From positions 47,192,263 to 47,256,262 of the forward strand of contig NC_052354.1 of assembly GCF_009727055.1 (NCBI RefSeq): DNA of 64,000 nt, read 5' to 3'. How positions within the stretch are numbered: the stretch's first letter is position 1; the number at the start of each line of letters is the position of its first letter. Made by a program: the position numbers and the translations under genes. The DNA comes from Benincasa hispida (taxonomy: Eukaryota > Streptophyta > Magnoliopsida > Cucurbitales > Cucurbitaceae). The notes beneath the pieces were generated by a model. The model saw only the letters and a list, made by a program, of their open reading frames with translations, had not been told where the DNA came from and did no database searches. Below, piece by piece: positions 48,701 through 60,477 of the stretch.

Positions 48701-49118
48701 TTCTTAGAAAATGAGACGGTATAGCCTTATTCAATGAGACAAGAAATCGAGATTAAGTTTCTCTTAATATGAGGAACTACAAAAACATTATCCAATAACA
48801 GATAACGTTTTTTGTCAACAAATAACTTCAGCCTGCCTACAGAAACAGTTGAAACAACCTTACCAGTGCCGACTCGAAGAGTCATATCTCCTTGTGGCAA
48901 CGTTTTCCAGGAACTGAATCCTTGATAAGAGGAACTGACATGATTGTAGCACCTGAATCAAAGATCCATGCAGAATCATCATTCTCTACCAAACACGTCT
49001 CCAAGACCAATAAATCAGATTTACTGTCTTGTCTCCTCTTTTGGAGAGTAGTGGGATCGAGATCGTTTGCCACGAAATAAGTTTCACATGATTCTTTCCA
49101 CTGTAAGTAATCGGTCAT
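48701..49118 (-). pseudogene. Protease with 53-codon gag remnant of A2
   Basis: The ATG at 49116-49118 opens a frame, MTDYLQWKESC, that reaches DSGAT after exactly 53 codons (Asp codon at 48957-48959), as in A1. A one-base deletion right after DSGAT shifts the frame, so the protease is broken. There is no zinc knuckle or capsid sequence. Downstream protease segments run to about 48720 in changing frames. Confidence 0.82.
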
Positions 49119-51771
49119 TTTAAAAGCTCTAAACATAAATACTAACAAGTTACTGAAAAGAAAAACACATTGACCTACATTAGGTTTTAAGCAAATACTC
49201 GTTGTAAAACAAAACAACATCCAATAAGGTTTTAGCAAAACTAATATGAACCCCATGTGACATCTAGTTTCACAATGAAACTTCAAAGGTTTAGGACAAA
49301 AGCCGCTGAAGGGAGGTCAGTTATCCCTTCTTTGAATTGAGAAATTCTCAACCAGTCACTAATATCATAACAACTCTTGCTTCTATAACGACTAGCCATC
49401 ATTGATTTGGCCAAGTGATCATTAACTTACTTAACAATATTCCATAAGTGTGACCCGCCATTTTAGGCCCTAGAGGTATGCCCCAAAAAGCCAATCCGAA
49501 GGGAAAAAATTCGATTGGGACAAAACCTAAAGCGACCCTATCCATTTCTGGAGTTCATCTTGATCTTGACCAACTACACAAAAACCATTCGAAGGGAGAT
49601 GTTCCCAGGGCACCACGAGAGAGTACAGAATGATCTCACAGTGTGAACCAATGACAAAGACCATAGGACGTGTTGACACACACACTTCACCCACTTACTA
49701 TAAACACTCTCTCTGTCCACCTTGATATTGACTCATGCAAACACCATCTGAAGGGGGATGCTCCCAGGGCACCACACGGCCAAGCATGAATCTCACGGTG
49801 TGAACATACAGGGAGACACGTGAGTGGAATCATAGACGTATCAGATATATCTCTTCCTCCCACTGAGTATTTTATAACCTAGGGTTTAGTTTACTTAGAA
49901 AAAAACACAGCTAATGATTTTAACTAAGTGACTTTTAGGTTTGCCCAAGAGTAACGGTTACCTTGGATAGTTAAAAAACTTTTGATCATCATCTATTAAA
50001 CTCTTTAACTTAGTCTTTGACCAAATCGTTGCATGCTTGTTGAAAATCTATCTAATTCACCTTTCTAGTAGGTTCCCAGGTAGGGGTGTTACGTTTCCGT
50101 CAACTTAAGAACCTCAGCCTAGCCAGGACCCGCCTTAGACAAAAGGTCCTTTATAGATAGATTTAAAACAAATTTAATCTTTTATGCCAACCAATTTAAT
50201 TCTATTAAACTGATTTTAAAAGATTAATCTAGGTTACTAAACTCTTTAGAACCACTTGAACTTAGGTCTATCTCAATCCAATTTTAAAACCCTTTTAAAA
50301 AAAACTTAAGTTCACCCTAAGTCCGCATGCAACTCTGTCTTATTGATTTTATGTCTAATGTCCTTTATAACACTTATAAACGGAAACCAACACTACAATG
50401 CTAAGCTAACATATGCAAGGCATTCATAACGATTATAAACAGTCTAAGTGTCATTCTCAATGCATTGTCCATTCATTGCTACTTCTTTTATATAACACTT
50501 ATACAAAACAGCAATGAAATAAGCAAAACATGCTTCCATTCACCCTTAGACTATAACACTTATAATAAAAGGATGATGCATAATAATGCTCACTGCATGC
50601 TAAATATAACTCTTATATTTCATGATGCATGCACATGCTTTCAAGTAATTTCTTCATGCTCGATTATAACATTTACAATACATGATGCATGAATTATTAC
50701 AAAACCTAAGATGGGTTTTAAACTATATGTCAAACACTTTGGCATATAAGTACCATACATCACATGTATAATAAACCAATGTTGATGAATCAGGTAAAAT
50801 TGCCTTAAAAACACAAAATAAAAGCAAACTATTACAAAGACAAGGAGTCTCCGGTTCAAACAGACGAACCGGGTCTTAAACCGCTCAGGCAAAGCATCGC
50901 ATCTCCAACCATCGTATACTAAACTCCCCGCGATCGTCTACATGATAAAACAAACGCTTTGCTCTATCTCTTACCAATGCTCCCAGAGCTAAATGATCGT
51001 TTAGCAATTACTACACGATCGTGTACCTTTTACTAAACGATGAAGCCTGAGGTACATGATCGTTTAGCGCACTTCACACAGCGCTCACCTTCTGCGATTG
51101 TCTAAACGACTATGATGTCGTGAAGCACCATCGCCTAAGTGATCACTTAGCTAGCGCCTCCATATTGCATACTCGTGATGGTGTAGGTAGCAACTAAGCG
51201 ATGAGGCTTGCTAACTACACAATCGTCTAGCGTGCGCCTTTTACTACACGATGAGCATCACATGCTCCCACTATGTTCGTCTACCTCCAGCGCCTATGCG
51301 ATCGGGCAACCAACGCTACACGATAGAGTAAACGATTTAGCCCATCGCTTAGCATTAGCTAAACGATCATTTAGTAAATACTACACGATCGTTAAGAAAA
51401 ATATAAACGATCGCTTAGTTAAATCCCAATAATCGTTTACCTTAGGCTACACAATACGACCAACGTTTGGTCTTCTTCGTTGAGAACTGCATCCCCAGGC
51501 TTCGAAAATTCATCATGAACTACTCGATTAACTCAAACTCTTTGAATTAAAGACTCAATTGCTCGGTTAATTACGCCCAAAAACATAGGGGCCCTTACAA
51601 ATTAACACTTTGTAATTTAAAGAAAGCTTTAACTAAAGGCAATTACACTCGAAACATTCATCAACTTCATCCACAAATGCACTTAACAATTAAACACAAA
51701 TGGAGAAACCCACCACGACTATCAAATGAAGTTCACAATAGAGTTGTAATTTGGAATATCAGAACAACCTG
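49119..51771 (-). other. Untranslated leader of element A2
   Basis: It matches the leader of A1 closely, with a single copy of the segment that A1 has duplicated. The CGTCAACTTAAG block lies near 50098. AT-rich sequence with ATAACACTTATA words follows, and CGATCG-type words are dense from about 50930 to 51430. I see no gag-like frame. Confidence 0.75.
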
Positions 51772-51783
51772 GCTCTAATACTA
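51772..51783 (-). promoter_or_regulatory. Primer-binding site of A2
   Basis: The minus strand reads TAGTATTAGAGC, two changes from the initiator Met tRNA complement. It lies two bases from the right LTR. Confidence 0.8.
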
Positions 51784-53166
51784 ATTAAAGGAAATCGATC
51801 ACGAGGATTTCCATGAGCAACAGAATAGATCATTCCAAACTACAATCATGTATGAACTTAATAAATTACAGTCGAAACACAAACAAATGGTTATGCATTC
51901 ATTACAGAAATTACAGCATGAAAATACAAATGAACAAGGAGAAATTAGACTCGTCTCCACGCTTCTTGCTCACGAATGCTCGAACACCGTAACCTCGAAC
52001 ACTCGTCCAATATGACCGCTTCACAGCACGAACACCATTCACTCGACCTCAGCAATCGCCTCGGTCACAACTCCCCAACAGCACGAACAACTTCCATAGA
52101 ACCTCGATGGTGTCGAGTTGAGTATGACACCACCACGAAAGCCACCTTGGTATTCTCGATGTGAGAATCTAGAGGGTGGGATCTGTATGGACTTGATTTG
52201 AGGTAGAAAAAGGAGGAAACAACAATCGTGTAAACAATTAAGCAAGTGGGAGAAGACTGGAACTATCGTATAGGTCGATGCCCAATCGTTTAGCAAAAGC
52301 TAAGCATCGTCTAGCAAAAGCTAAGCAATCGTTTAGCTTATCGCTTAGTTCCGTGTCCATCGCTTACAAAACACTACACAATCGTCTAGCTCGCTCAAGC
52401 TCTCGCTTAGTAAATTGTATTTACTTGACAACTTCCTTTTGGTGAGATTCCGATTGAGAAGAATCTCCAAAACAATTTTTTGACAAAGAACTTACTAAAA
52501 TTAGGAAAACAATTTTCCTTTTATCTCACGGTTACCATGAACCACCAATAATTAATATTATTATAAATCTAAATGATAATCAACTTATCATACTATATTT
52601 ATAACCTATAGTTTTAATATTTCATCTTATGAAACATATAAACCATAGTTCTTTTTCTATTCCATGGTACTTAATGTAAATCTCATTTACATTAATCCTC
52701 CACTAGATGTATCTCATACACTATACCGATCATATCAAATATAATCGAATTACCTCTTGTCAATTTGAACATTTCAAATCAACACCAAGAACTAATCCTC
52801 AATTGAATCCATTAAGCTACCAAGGGGACCTTATGGACCTATAGCTCGAAGCTCTAACGGTACGTGAACAACTCACTAAACTCTTTAGTCACGGGATCAA
52901 CCATCTGTTAACTGCCAAGCACTCTACTAAAGACCGATTGCTGAACTCTCCTTACCACAGATATATTATGTGTCCATCTTAAGCAATCAGAAGTGTGACA
53001 ACCCTTCACAGATCGCTCGTAAGTACAGCTGGGCCAATAACCGTTATGCCCCTATAGTTACATCTAACTCCTTAAGTACCATTGATTCTTCTAATGAACA
53101 TAAGTCATAATCCTACTATGACTGAGTCATCTCTTCCAAAAAGAAGTTGTGGCCACTATGTTCAAG

Positions 53167-53351
53167 CCCCAGGATTAGCCCTTAAGGGAGCAATCTCTCT
53201 ACTTATCCCTTCTTCGGGAAAGAAGTGAATTCCATCTTGTGGATTGAGTTCCCAACTCNCCCCAGGATTAGCCCTTAAGGGAGCAATCTCTCTACTTATC
53301 CCTTCTTCGGGAAAGAAGTGAATTCCATCTTGTGGATTGAGTTCCCAACTC
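53167..53351. repeat. Exact 92-bp duplication around a single N
   Basis: Bases 53167-53258 and 53260-53351 are identical and separated only by N at 53259. The left LTR of A2 and other LTRs have the segment once. This is the mark of contig ends that overlap but were joined with a nominal gap. Confidence 0.95.
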
Positions 53352-53572
53352 CCAGACCAGACAAGTCCCCAAAAAGGTGGGCATGTTGAGTTGGCAATCT
53401 GGCCACTTTCACCCATACTAATCAAAGGACTGACCTCAAAGGCAGGGGTTCCCAAAACACTCAAAATTGAGGTCGTGTCGTTTAGATGAGATGTAAGTCT
53501 CTAGTATCAACGGTGTTATAAACAGAGTCTAGTCATCTCGTGGTCCAGGTCTTATACAAACTCTTTGTATAG

Positions 53573-55259
53573 GACACTGATGTGTTGTAAATGTGATGCA
53601 ATTATGATGTGAAGTTACGGTGATGTGTTATGTGTTGCACATGCAAGTTTTCCTAATAAGACCCAAGTATAAATCTCACTAGGTTTTCTAGTAAGTCCAG
53701 GGTTGAACACAAGGGCTACTAAGTAAATAGGCGACAATAAATTTGATTCCTTTGCGATGGCAAAAACAAATAAGTTGGATGGTGTTTTGATAAAGAATAT
53801 TTCCCATGCAACGGATTTGAATAAAGAGTTGATGAAATCGAGAATCAATGAGTATGCGATGAACGAGCTGAGAAGGGGTTTAGCTAACACTTCCTAAGAT
53901 TGCGTTCAAGTTATACGATCATGCTACACACAAACAACAGTATGTCATCTCTCAATGCAAATGCCATAATTCCTATTTTTAGGACGCATGCGATGTATAT
54001 GAAAATGTCGATAGGACTTATGTCTAAGCCTCTATTCTTATCTATACGATGATGAATGATGCACACATACACAAGGTGACCGCATACTACCATATCCCAT
54101 TTCTAGGGTGCATGCAATGCGCAATAGCAAATAGAACTTATGTCTAAGTTTCTATCTCTTGCTTATGCAGTTCTAATCTGACTCTCTCAAGCCTAGATTC
54201 TAATCTGACTCTCTTAAGTCTAGATTCTTTCTTTAGACTACTCTCTCAAGTATCTCTAAAGGGTGACTGACGCATACATAAGACAAGATGATCGCATAAA
54301 GTGCAAATCTTAGGTCATGCTAGCTAAGTACTTCTCAACCCATTCGAAAATTTAGCTACTCATGCGAAGTATGGAGAGATTGAACATAAGTTGAAATGAG
54401 ATTTCCATTGTCTATGGATTAAGTGCAGAATACAGAATAGCAATAGAATATAGAGATAAAAAGCCCAGTAGCAATGTCTTACTTCCCGTGGCCTTTTACA
54501 CTATCGTTCACTCCAACTCTGTCTAGATGAATGTCCTTGCTTTCGCAAGGGTTAGCCTCTCTCCCCTTTTGCAGCACTTCCCGATAGTCTTTCGAGCAGT
54601 CCGAGAATGATCTCTCGGCATCTTCTTCTGTTGGCTCGTTTCCATCTTCTAAGTATAAGAATGACTACGAATAGGCTAACGGCTAACTATCTTGTATATG
54701 ATTTAACTTTTTTAACCTTTTTATACTCATGTCCTCCGGTATTTATAGAGCTCAAGGTGAAGAAGCTTTTCATTCTAATGATTGCAATGATGGGCGGTCA
54801 TTAAATCTTCTGCTCTGATGCGCTGATTAATGGTCACCAAAAGTTGAGTGTACTTGCTACAGTGTGGCGTTAATGGATTGTCAACTGAATTCGGATTCGA
54901 CCGTCATCATATTTTCGTCCCATCATGATTTATTATGTTGTCACCTTGATGCACTGTCTTTATGCGGCCACCTTTTTTAGCAAATTTTTGCGAACGCATA
55001 CGATCGCATGACTTTGTGATCGCAATCTTTCAATGCGCGCAGACACCCAATTCCTTGGATCGCAATTTTACTTGCGCCAACGCATTTTTCCTGCACAAAG
55101 TAAGTAAGTTAGCTGCTTTTATGCGATGGGCACATACGATCGCAATATTCTCAGTTTAACGCCTTTAGACATGATTTTGTATATTTCTACCGTTGCATTC
55201 CCTCATTGTTTTACTTATTTGCATTGTAATAACGTGCATTTCTACCCGTTATCAGACAC
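53573..55259. mobile_element. Solo LTR of family B with target duplication GACAC
   Basis: The insertion occupies 53578-55254 (1677 bp), begins TGATGTG and ends TTATCA. GACAC flanks it at 53573-53577 and 55255-55259; removal restores the LTR A sequence seen at 10330. No internal region or coding sequence is found. A second segment near 54180-54230 repeats CTCTCAAGCCTAGATTC twice. It defines the ends of family B. Confidence 0.9.
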
Positions 55260-55603
55260 CCCCGCTCGCACGTCTCCACATGAATGGTCAGGATCTACCA
55301 TCTGTAGTAGTTTACAACACTTGCAAACCTCTACAAAGCGGGTCGTATCCGTAGTGTCACCAGGATCAGATATCCCACCTTAATCCTTATACGACAGACC
55401 TATTTAGGTTATCACTTAAGGCACGATCCAATTGTATATCACATATACATGCTTAAGTTCACATAAGATTACCAAGGGGCTTTGTTTATTAGATATGAGT
55501 AAATGCCAGAATTAAATAACAATTATTTTATTCATCAAACAATGTGGATCTTTACAAAACAACGAAACTCTGGGAGAATTAGAACACCAATCCCAACATT
55601 GGT

Positions 55604-57259
55604 ATCCTTGGTATTCTCAGGATGAGAATGGGCTCTGACTATTTTAGTTAGGAGGGAGTTTGTGAGTTTAGAGGAGAAAGACGATTGAAGGAAGAACACA
55701 CTATCGTATAGTAAGAACACTCAATCATGTAGATCTTAATGTCTATCGCATAGGCTTTCAATCTATCGTATAGATTCTCCACAATTCATGTAGCTTAGAT
55801 ATGGAATAATAAAATCATATTTTATTTATTTCATTTTACCAAAAAAACCAACTAACCTGCAAGAACTCCGAATCATTCTCTTGAAGCTCATGTTAGGCTC
55901 TTTAACCATTTCCCACTAAGGTGGTTAGAGAGAAAAAAGGATTAATTATCCAAATAATTAATAATATAAATAAATATGATAACCAACTTATCATATTATA
56001 TTTATAACCTATAGTTTTTTTCTCTATTTTGTGAAATTTAGTATAAATCATATTTATATTAAATTTAACAACTATGAATCACATTCATAGATAATATATT
56101 TGAATCACATGCAAATATTTTTTCCTCCAAATAAGCGATGATGTATCAAATACATTATGTCAATTATATCATATATAATTGAACCAATATATATCATTAA
56201 ATTCCCTCTTATTAATTTGAACAATTCAAATTAACCCAAAAATTAATTCTCAACTAAATCCTTTTGAGCTACCAATGGGACTTTATGGACCTATAGCTTG
56301 AAGCTCTAATGATACGTGAATAATTAATTAAACTCTTAGTTACATTATCCACCATCCGTTAATTGTCAGGCACTTCACTAAAGATCGATAGTTGTACTCT
56401 TCGCACTACATGTATATTTCTGTGTTCATTGGATATAACAAGTCAACAGTACGATGACCCTTCACAAATAGCTCATAAGTACAGTTGAACCAAATTACCA
56501 TTTTGCCCCTGTAGTTACCTCTAACTTCTTAAGTACCACTAATCCCTCTAAAGAACAATAGATCATCATCCCACTATGACTAAACCCCTCTCGGGCCAAG
56601 AGAGGATGTGGCGCCACCTTGTTCAAGACCTATAATCAGCTCTTAAGGGAGTAATTTATCTACTTACCCCTGCTTTGAGAATGAGTGAATTTCATCTTAT
56701 GTAGCTGAGTTCCTAGCTCCTCAATCAGACGAATCCCCAAAATGGTAGGCTTGTTGAGTCGGCGATCTGGCCACTCTCTCCCATACAAATCAAAGAACCG
56801 CCCTCATAGGTAGAAGTTCACAACTCACTCATTAAGTTCATGTTACCTATGGTCATCCTAGTGAAATGAAAGTCTCTATTATGAACGACGTTATATAATG
56901 AGACTAAGCATTTCGTGGTCTGGTCTTATACAAACTCCTTTGTATAGAATATCCTCGCTCACATATCTAATACATGAATGATCAGGATCAAATCATTTAT
57001 AGCACTTTACAATATTTGTAACACCTATAAAGCGGGTCATACTCGTAGTATCACAAGGATAAGGTACCCAACTTTATCCATATACTGCAGACCATTTAGG
57101 TTATCACTTAAACACGATCCACATGTATGTATCCACATACATGTTTAAGTTACAACGATAACCTTGGATATTAGTTTATTGGTTTGTAGTTAATGCAACT
57201 AAAATAGCACATATTTCATAGACAAAGTGAATAAAATATCAAATATTAGTAATCACATA
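55604..57259 (-). mobile_element. LTR of element D, second part
   Basis: It continues LTR D after A2: GGTATTCTCAGGATGAGAA, a few CTATCGTATAG-type words near 55700-55780, and the U3 block (CAGGCACTTCACTAAAG near 56367, CCAAAATGGTAGGC near 56738, palindrome near 56927). It is interrupted at 57260 by solo LTR I and ends at 59557. Confidence 0.85.
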
Positions 57260-59491
57260 TGTAACGACCCGACCCCCTAGGACTTAAGCTAGGTCGTTAC
57301 TAAATATATGCATGCATGGAACTCAAAACGACACTCGGTTATGGCGAAATAAATGCTAATTAAAAAAAGGTAAGTTCAAAAGACTTTCATTAAATTCAAA
57401 TACTAAATCAATAGTAGGGTACCCATAAATCATAAAGGATAATAAATAAATCTGAAAAACGATTCTTAAAAGTAAGTTTTAAACATCAAAACTAAAAGTT
57501 AAGAGAAACATGAAAAGAACTTTAAATTTCATGATGCGGAAGCGTAAAAACTAGTCCTAGTGGCTCGATCACGAATTCCACTTGTCCATCGCCAGTGCAT
57601 CTCTACTCTACTTGAAACAACAACATGAGAAAGAATGAGTATAAAATACTCAGTAAGTAACCCACTACTGGGGTCAGGCTGGGCATCTATGTCCTCTAGA
57701 TACCTACCTCTAGTAAAACATATAAACTGCTCTAGTCCTCATGGGACACATATGCACATGAAACAAGAAAAAGACTGAGTCTTATTCTACTGTAGTTAAG
57801 TATGCCCACTACATCTGGTGAATCCCGAAGGAGACACAAACTGGTAAATCTCGAAGGAGACACAAATTGGTGAATCTCGAAGGAGACACAAACTGGTGAA
57901 TCCCAAAGGAGACACAAACTTGTGAATCCCGAAGGAAACACAAACTGGTGAATCTCGAAGGAAACACAAACTGGTGAATCCTAAAGGAAACACAAACTGG
58001 TGAATCCCAAAGGAGACACAAACGGGTGAATCCCGAAGAAAACACAAAATCTAATGGCATCTAACTAATCAGTAAGGACATTTGCACAGTATCAACATCA
58101 TAATCATCACTGTACGCATCTATGACATACATATAAACCTTAACATCATGGCTCTACAACATACACATATATCTCAACATCATGGTTCTACAACATACAT
58201 GTATACCTCAACATCATCAGATCAAATACAACCATGGAAGCACATACCATCTCATACTTGCATTCAAGTGTCTATGTGCATAAATAAATAATTCGGATCT
58301 CGTAACATAACATACTTTAATCATGTTATACTATCAATCTTTCATGTTGTCATTCTGTCATAACCTTCATTTAACATGCTAGCATACATCTAATGCATGG
58401 CCCATGGGCAGTTCCAATAGTAAGATTACTTACCTTGATATTAGGTCGAACCAAAAAGCAATTGAATCTTTATGAAATTCTTGAATCCTTAATCAAGCCT
58501 AAACATAAACCAAGCTTTAAAATTAATAGTTAACGCCAAATTCCAAACACCCAAATATTACAAAATATTTCCAGATAACCTTACCTAAGGTGTGGTCCAA
58601 TTCGAATTCACCTTCCAAACCTCCAATCTTAAGCCCAAATAATTAGCAAACCAAACTCTTCTACATCTTGAATGAAATTCTTGAATCAACCCCCTAATCA
58701 TAATTTGAATTTAGGCTTACATGATTAAAGCTTGAATCAAATACATACTTCATTACCAATGTCTCAAATAAATTATCCACATGTAGCTTCGTCAAAAAAA
58801 TCACTTCCAAATAACTTTCAAAATTTCTCAACAACCAAAATTAATCCACAAGAGGGTAATCAAAGCATAAAACTTACCAAAACTCGCTAAAACAAACTCC
58901 AACTTTACTGTACGACACCACAATACCTTCACAAACTTGAATCTAAAGTTGAAACACAATGGGTATCAACCAATTGATGCCAAAAGTAAATGAGTATTCA
59001 AGAATCAACCGAAGAAAAACCCAAACAGCAGAAATCTTACTCAAATCGATAGATCCAGTGACGGTAAAAGCGAACGGTGCTTGAGCAGTAGTGGACGGAG
59101 GTTATGAAGAGAAACTGATGCGGCGGCTTTGGGCGGCATCGGACGGGCTCACGAACGTGAGGAATAAAAGGGGGATGGGGTTAGACTTTTTTTAATAAAA
59201 AAAAAAAAAAAAAAAAACAAAAAAGGAAATAAATATAATTACAATTAATTCCTTTCCGTTTTATACTATTAAATTCCTTTCTGTTTCAAAAGAAAATTAA
59301 TTTCTGCCATTAATTGTCGATTTGAATTTCAAATTGAATAATTTCACGCCAACAATTAAATTTCCGCACTTATACTTGAAGTCCAAAATTCCAAAAATGC
59401 CCTCCAACTAATAACAATTACTGAAATTCCAAATAATAAAGTTACTGAAATTACATTATTACTAAAAAAATTTGCGGGGTGTTACAACATA
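57255..59491. mobile_element. Gypsy-like solo LTR I with target duplication ACATA
   Basis: The insertion occupies 57260-59486, starts TGTAACGACCC and ends GGGGTGTTACA, with terminal TGTAAC/GTTACA inversion. ACATA flanks it at 57255-57259 and 59487-59491. The start forms a hairpin, GTAACGACC at 57261 with GGTCGTTAC at 57292. Such termini are common in plant Ty3/gypsy LTRs; assignment to gypsy is by this resemblance only. It contains a 26-bp tandem repeat, an A-run at 59197-59217 and no coding sequence. Confidence 0.85.
57815..58048. repeat. Tandem repeat, nine 26-bp units
   Basis: Units of the form CTGGTGAATCCCGAAGGAGA plus CACAAA repeat nine times (9 x 26 = 234 bp) with a few substitutions each. 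Because 26 is not a multiple of three and the unit lacks minus-strand stops, long minus-strand frames arise; they are artefacts of the repeat. Confidence 0.95.
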
Positions 59492-59557
59492 CAAGTTTGT
59501 TCATACAAGGTTTATAAACTATAGGACCCTACAAGATTTAGGGCATCAACCATAACA
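59487..59557 (-). mobile_element. LTR of element D, terminal part
   Basis: The last 71 bp of LTR D, including one target-duplication copy, end at CATAACA, next to the PPT complement at 59558. Confidence 0.8.
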
Positions 59558-59884
59558 ATCTCCCACTCGTCCTAAAGTTAGTGAAGTGTACAAGATAATC
59601 AAATTACAAGTACACAAAACTGCAGTCAATTCTAAAATTGGGTCGCTAGTCAGTTCTTAACTATAGTCAGTAAATCTACATCATTCCCAATGAGTATGAT
59701 ATCATCTACATACAACACTAGGAAAACTACTGAACTATTGATGATCTTCTTGTAGATACAAGGTTCGTCAACGTTCTGATCAAAGCCATAAGATTTTATC
59801 GCAGTATCAAACCTTATATACCAAGATCGAGATGCCTGTTTCAGTCCATAAATTGACCGATTCAACTTGTAAACCTTTTGCACA
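59558..59884 (-). pseudogene. Displaced reverse transcriptase fragment in D
   Basis: A minus-strand frame includes KVYKLNRSIYGLKQASRSWYIRFD and FLVLYVDDIILIGND (YVDD at 59701-59712). It lies between the PPT next to the LTR and the second PPT copy near 59899, where other elements have only about 90 bp of non-coding sequence. The frame reads on into this PPT as nonsense. The fragment was therefore moved or duplicated from its normal place upstream of RNase H. Confidence 0.8.
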
Positions 59885-60477
59885 TGCCCAATACAAGATC
59901 TCCCACTTGCCCTAGTCCAGTTGTGGTTTGTCCCATAGACCCATTTTTGGCAGGTGACCCTCAAACACAGTAGCCGTGAAGGCCTTCGTCAGCGGATCAA
60001 CAGCGTTGTGCTCCGAAGCTATCTTCGTGACAATCACGTCCCCTCGATGCACAATCTCTCGATGAGATGATACTTCCACTCTATGTGCTTGTCGCGCTTA
60101 TGACTCCTAGGCTCACGGGAATTAGCCACAGCACCACTATTATCATAATAAAGTGTGATGGGCTTTGACATGTTTGGAACAACTTCCAGATCAATCAAGA
60201 ATTCCCTAAGCCAAAAGGCCTTCTTAGTAGCTTCACAAGCCGCTACATACTCAGCCACCATGATGGAGTCCGCGATGCACCCCTGTTTGCTGCTTCGCTA
60301 TACTATAGCCCCTTCGTTAAGAGTGAACACTGATCCTGAAGTGGATTTTCGAGAATCCCTATCAGTCTGAAAATCAGAGTTTGTGTATCCTGTAAGGATC
60401 AAATCCTTAGAACCATACACAAGCATGTAGTCCTTCGTTTTCCGTAGATACTTGAGGATGTTCTTAACAGATATCCA
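59885..60477 (-). pseudogene. Copia RNase H of D
   Basis: Frames 60582-60298 and 60261-60034 contain TGYTNSDFQTDRDSRKSTSGS (first Asp), VAEYVAACEATKKA (Glu) and LYYDNSGAVANSREPRS (Asp). Frameshifts lie near 60280 and 60060, and the C-terminal KALT region near 59970 is degraded. The gene is cut at 60477 by LTR E. Confidence 0.82.

Larger units (their letters stand above)
51786..55598 (-). mobile_element. Right (5') LTR of A2, with nested B LTR
   Basis: It starts TAAAGGAAATCG (TG changed to TA) and ends CCCAACA, followed by the TTGGT target duplication at 55599-55603. It contains the B solo LTR and an N-flanked duplication, both listed separately. Without these it is close in length to the left LTR. 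The CGATCG array spans about 52220-52410 and the palindrome 53553-53571. Confidence 0.92.

Noticed and set aside
57732..58060. Long overlapping minus-strand frames rich in SFGIHQFV-type repeats
   Set aside because: They arise from the 26-bp tandem repeat, which is open in all three minus-strand frames. They lie in a solo LTR and lack any known domain.
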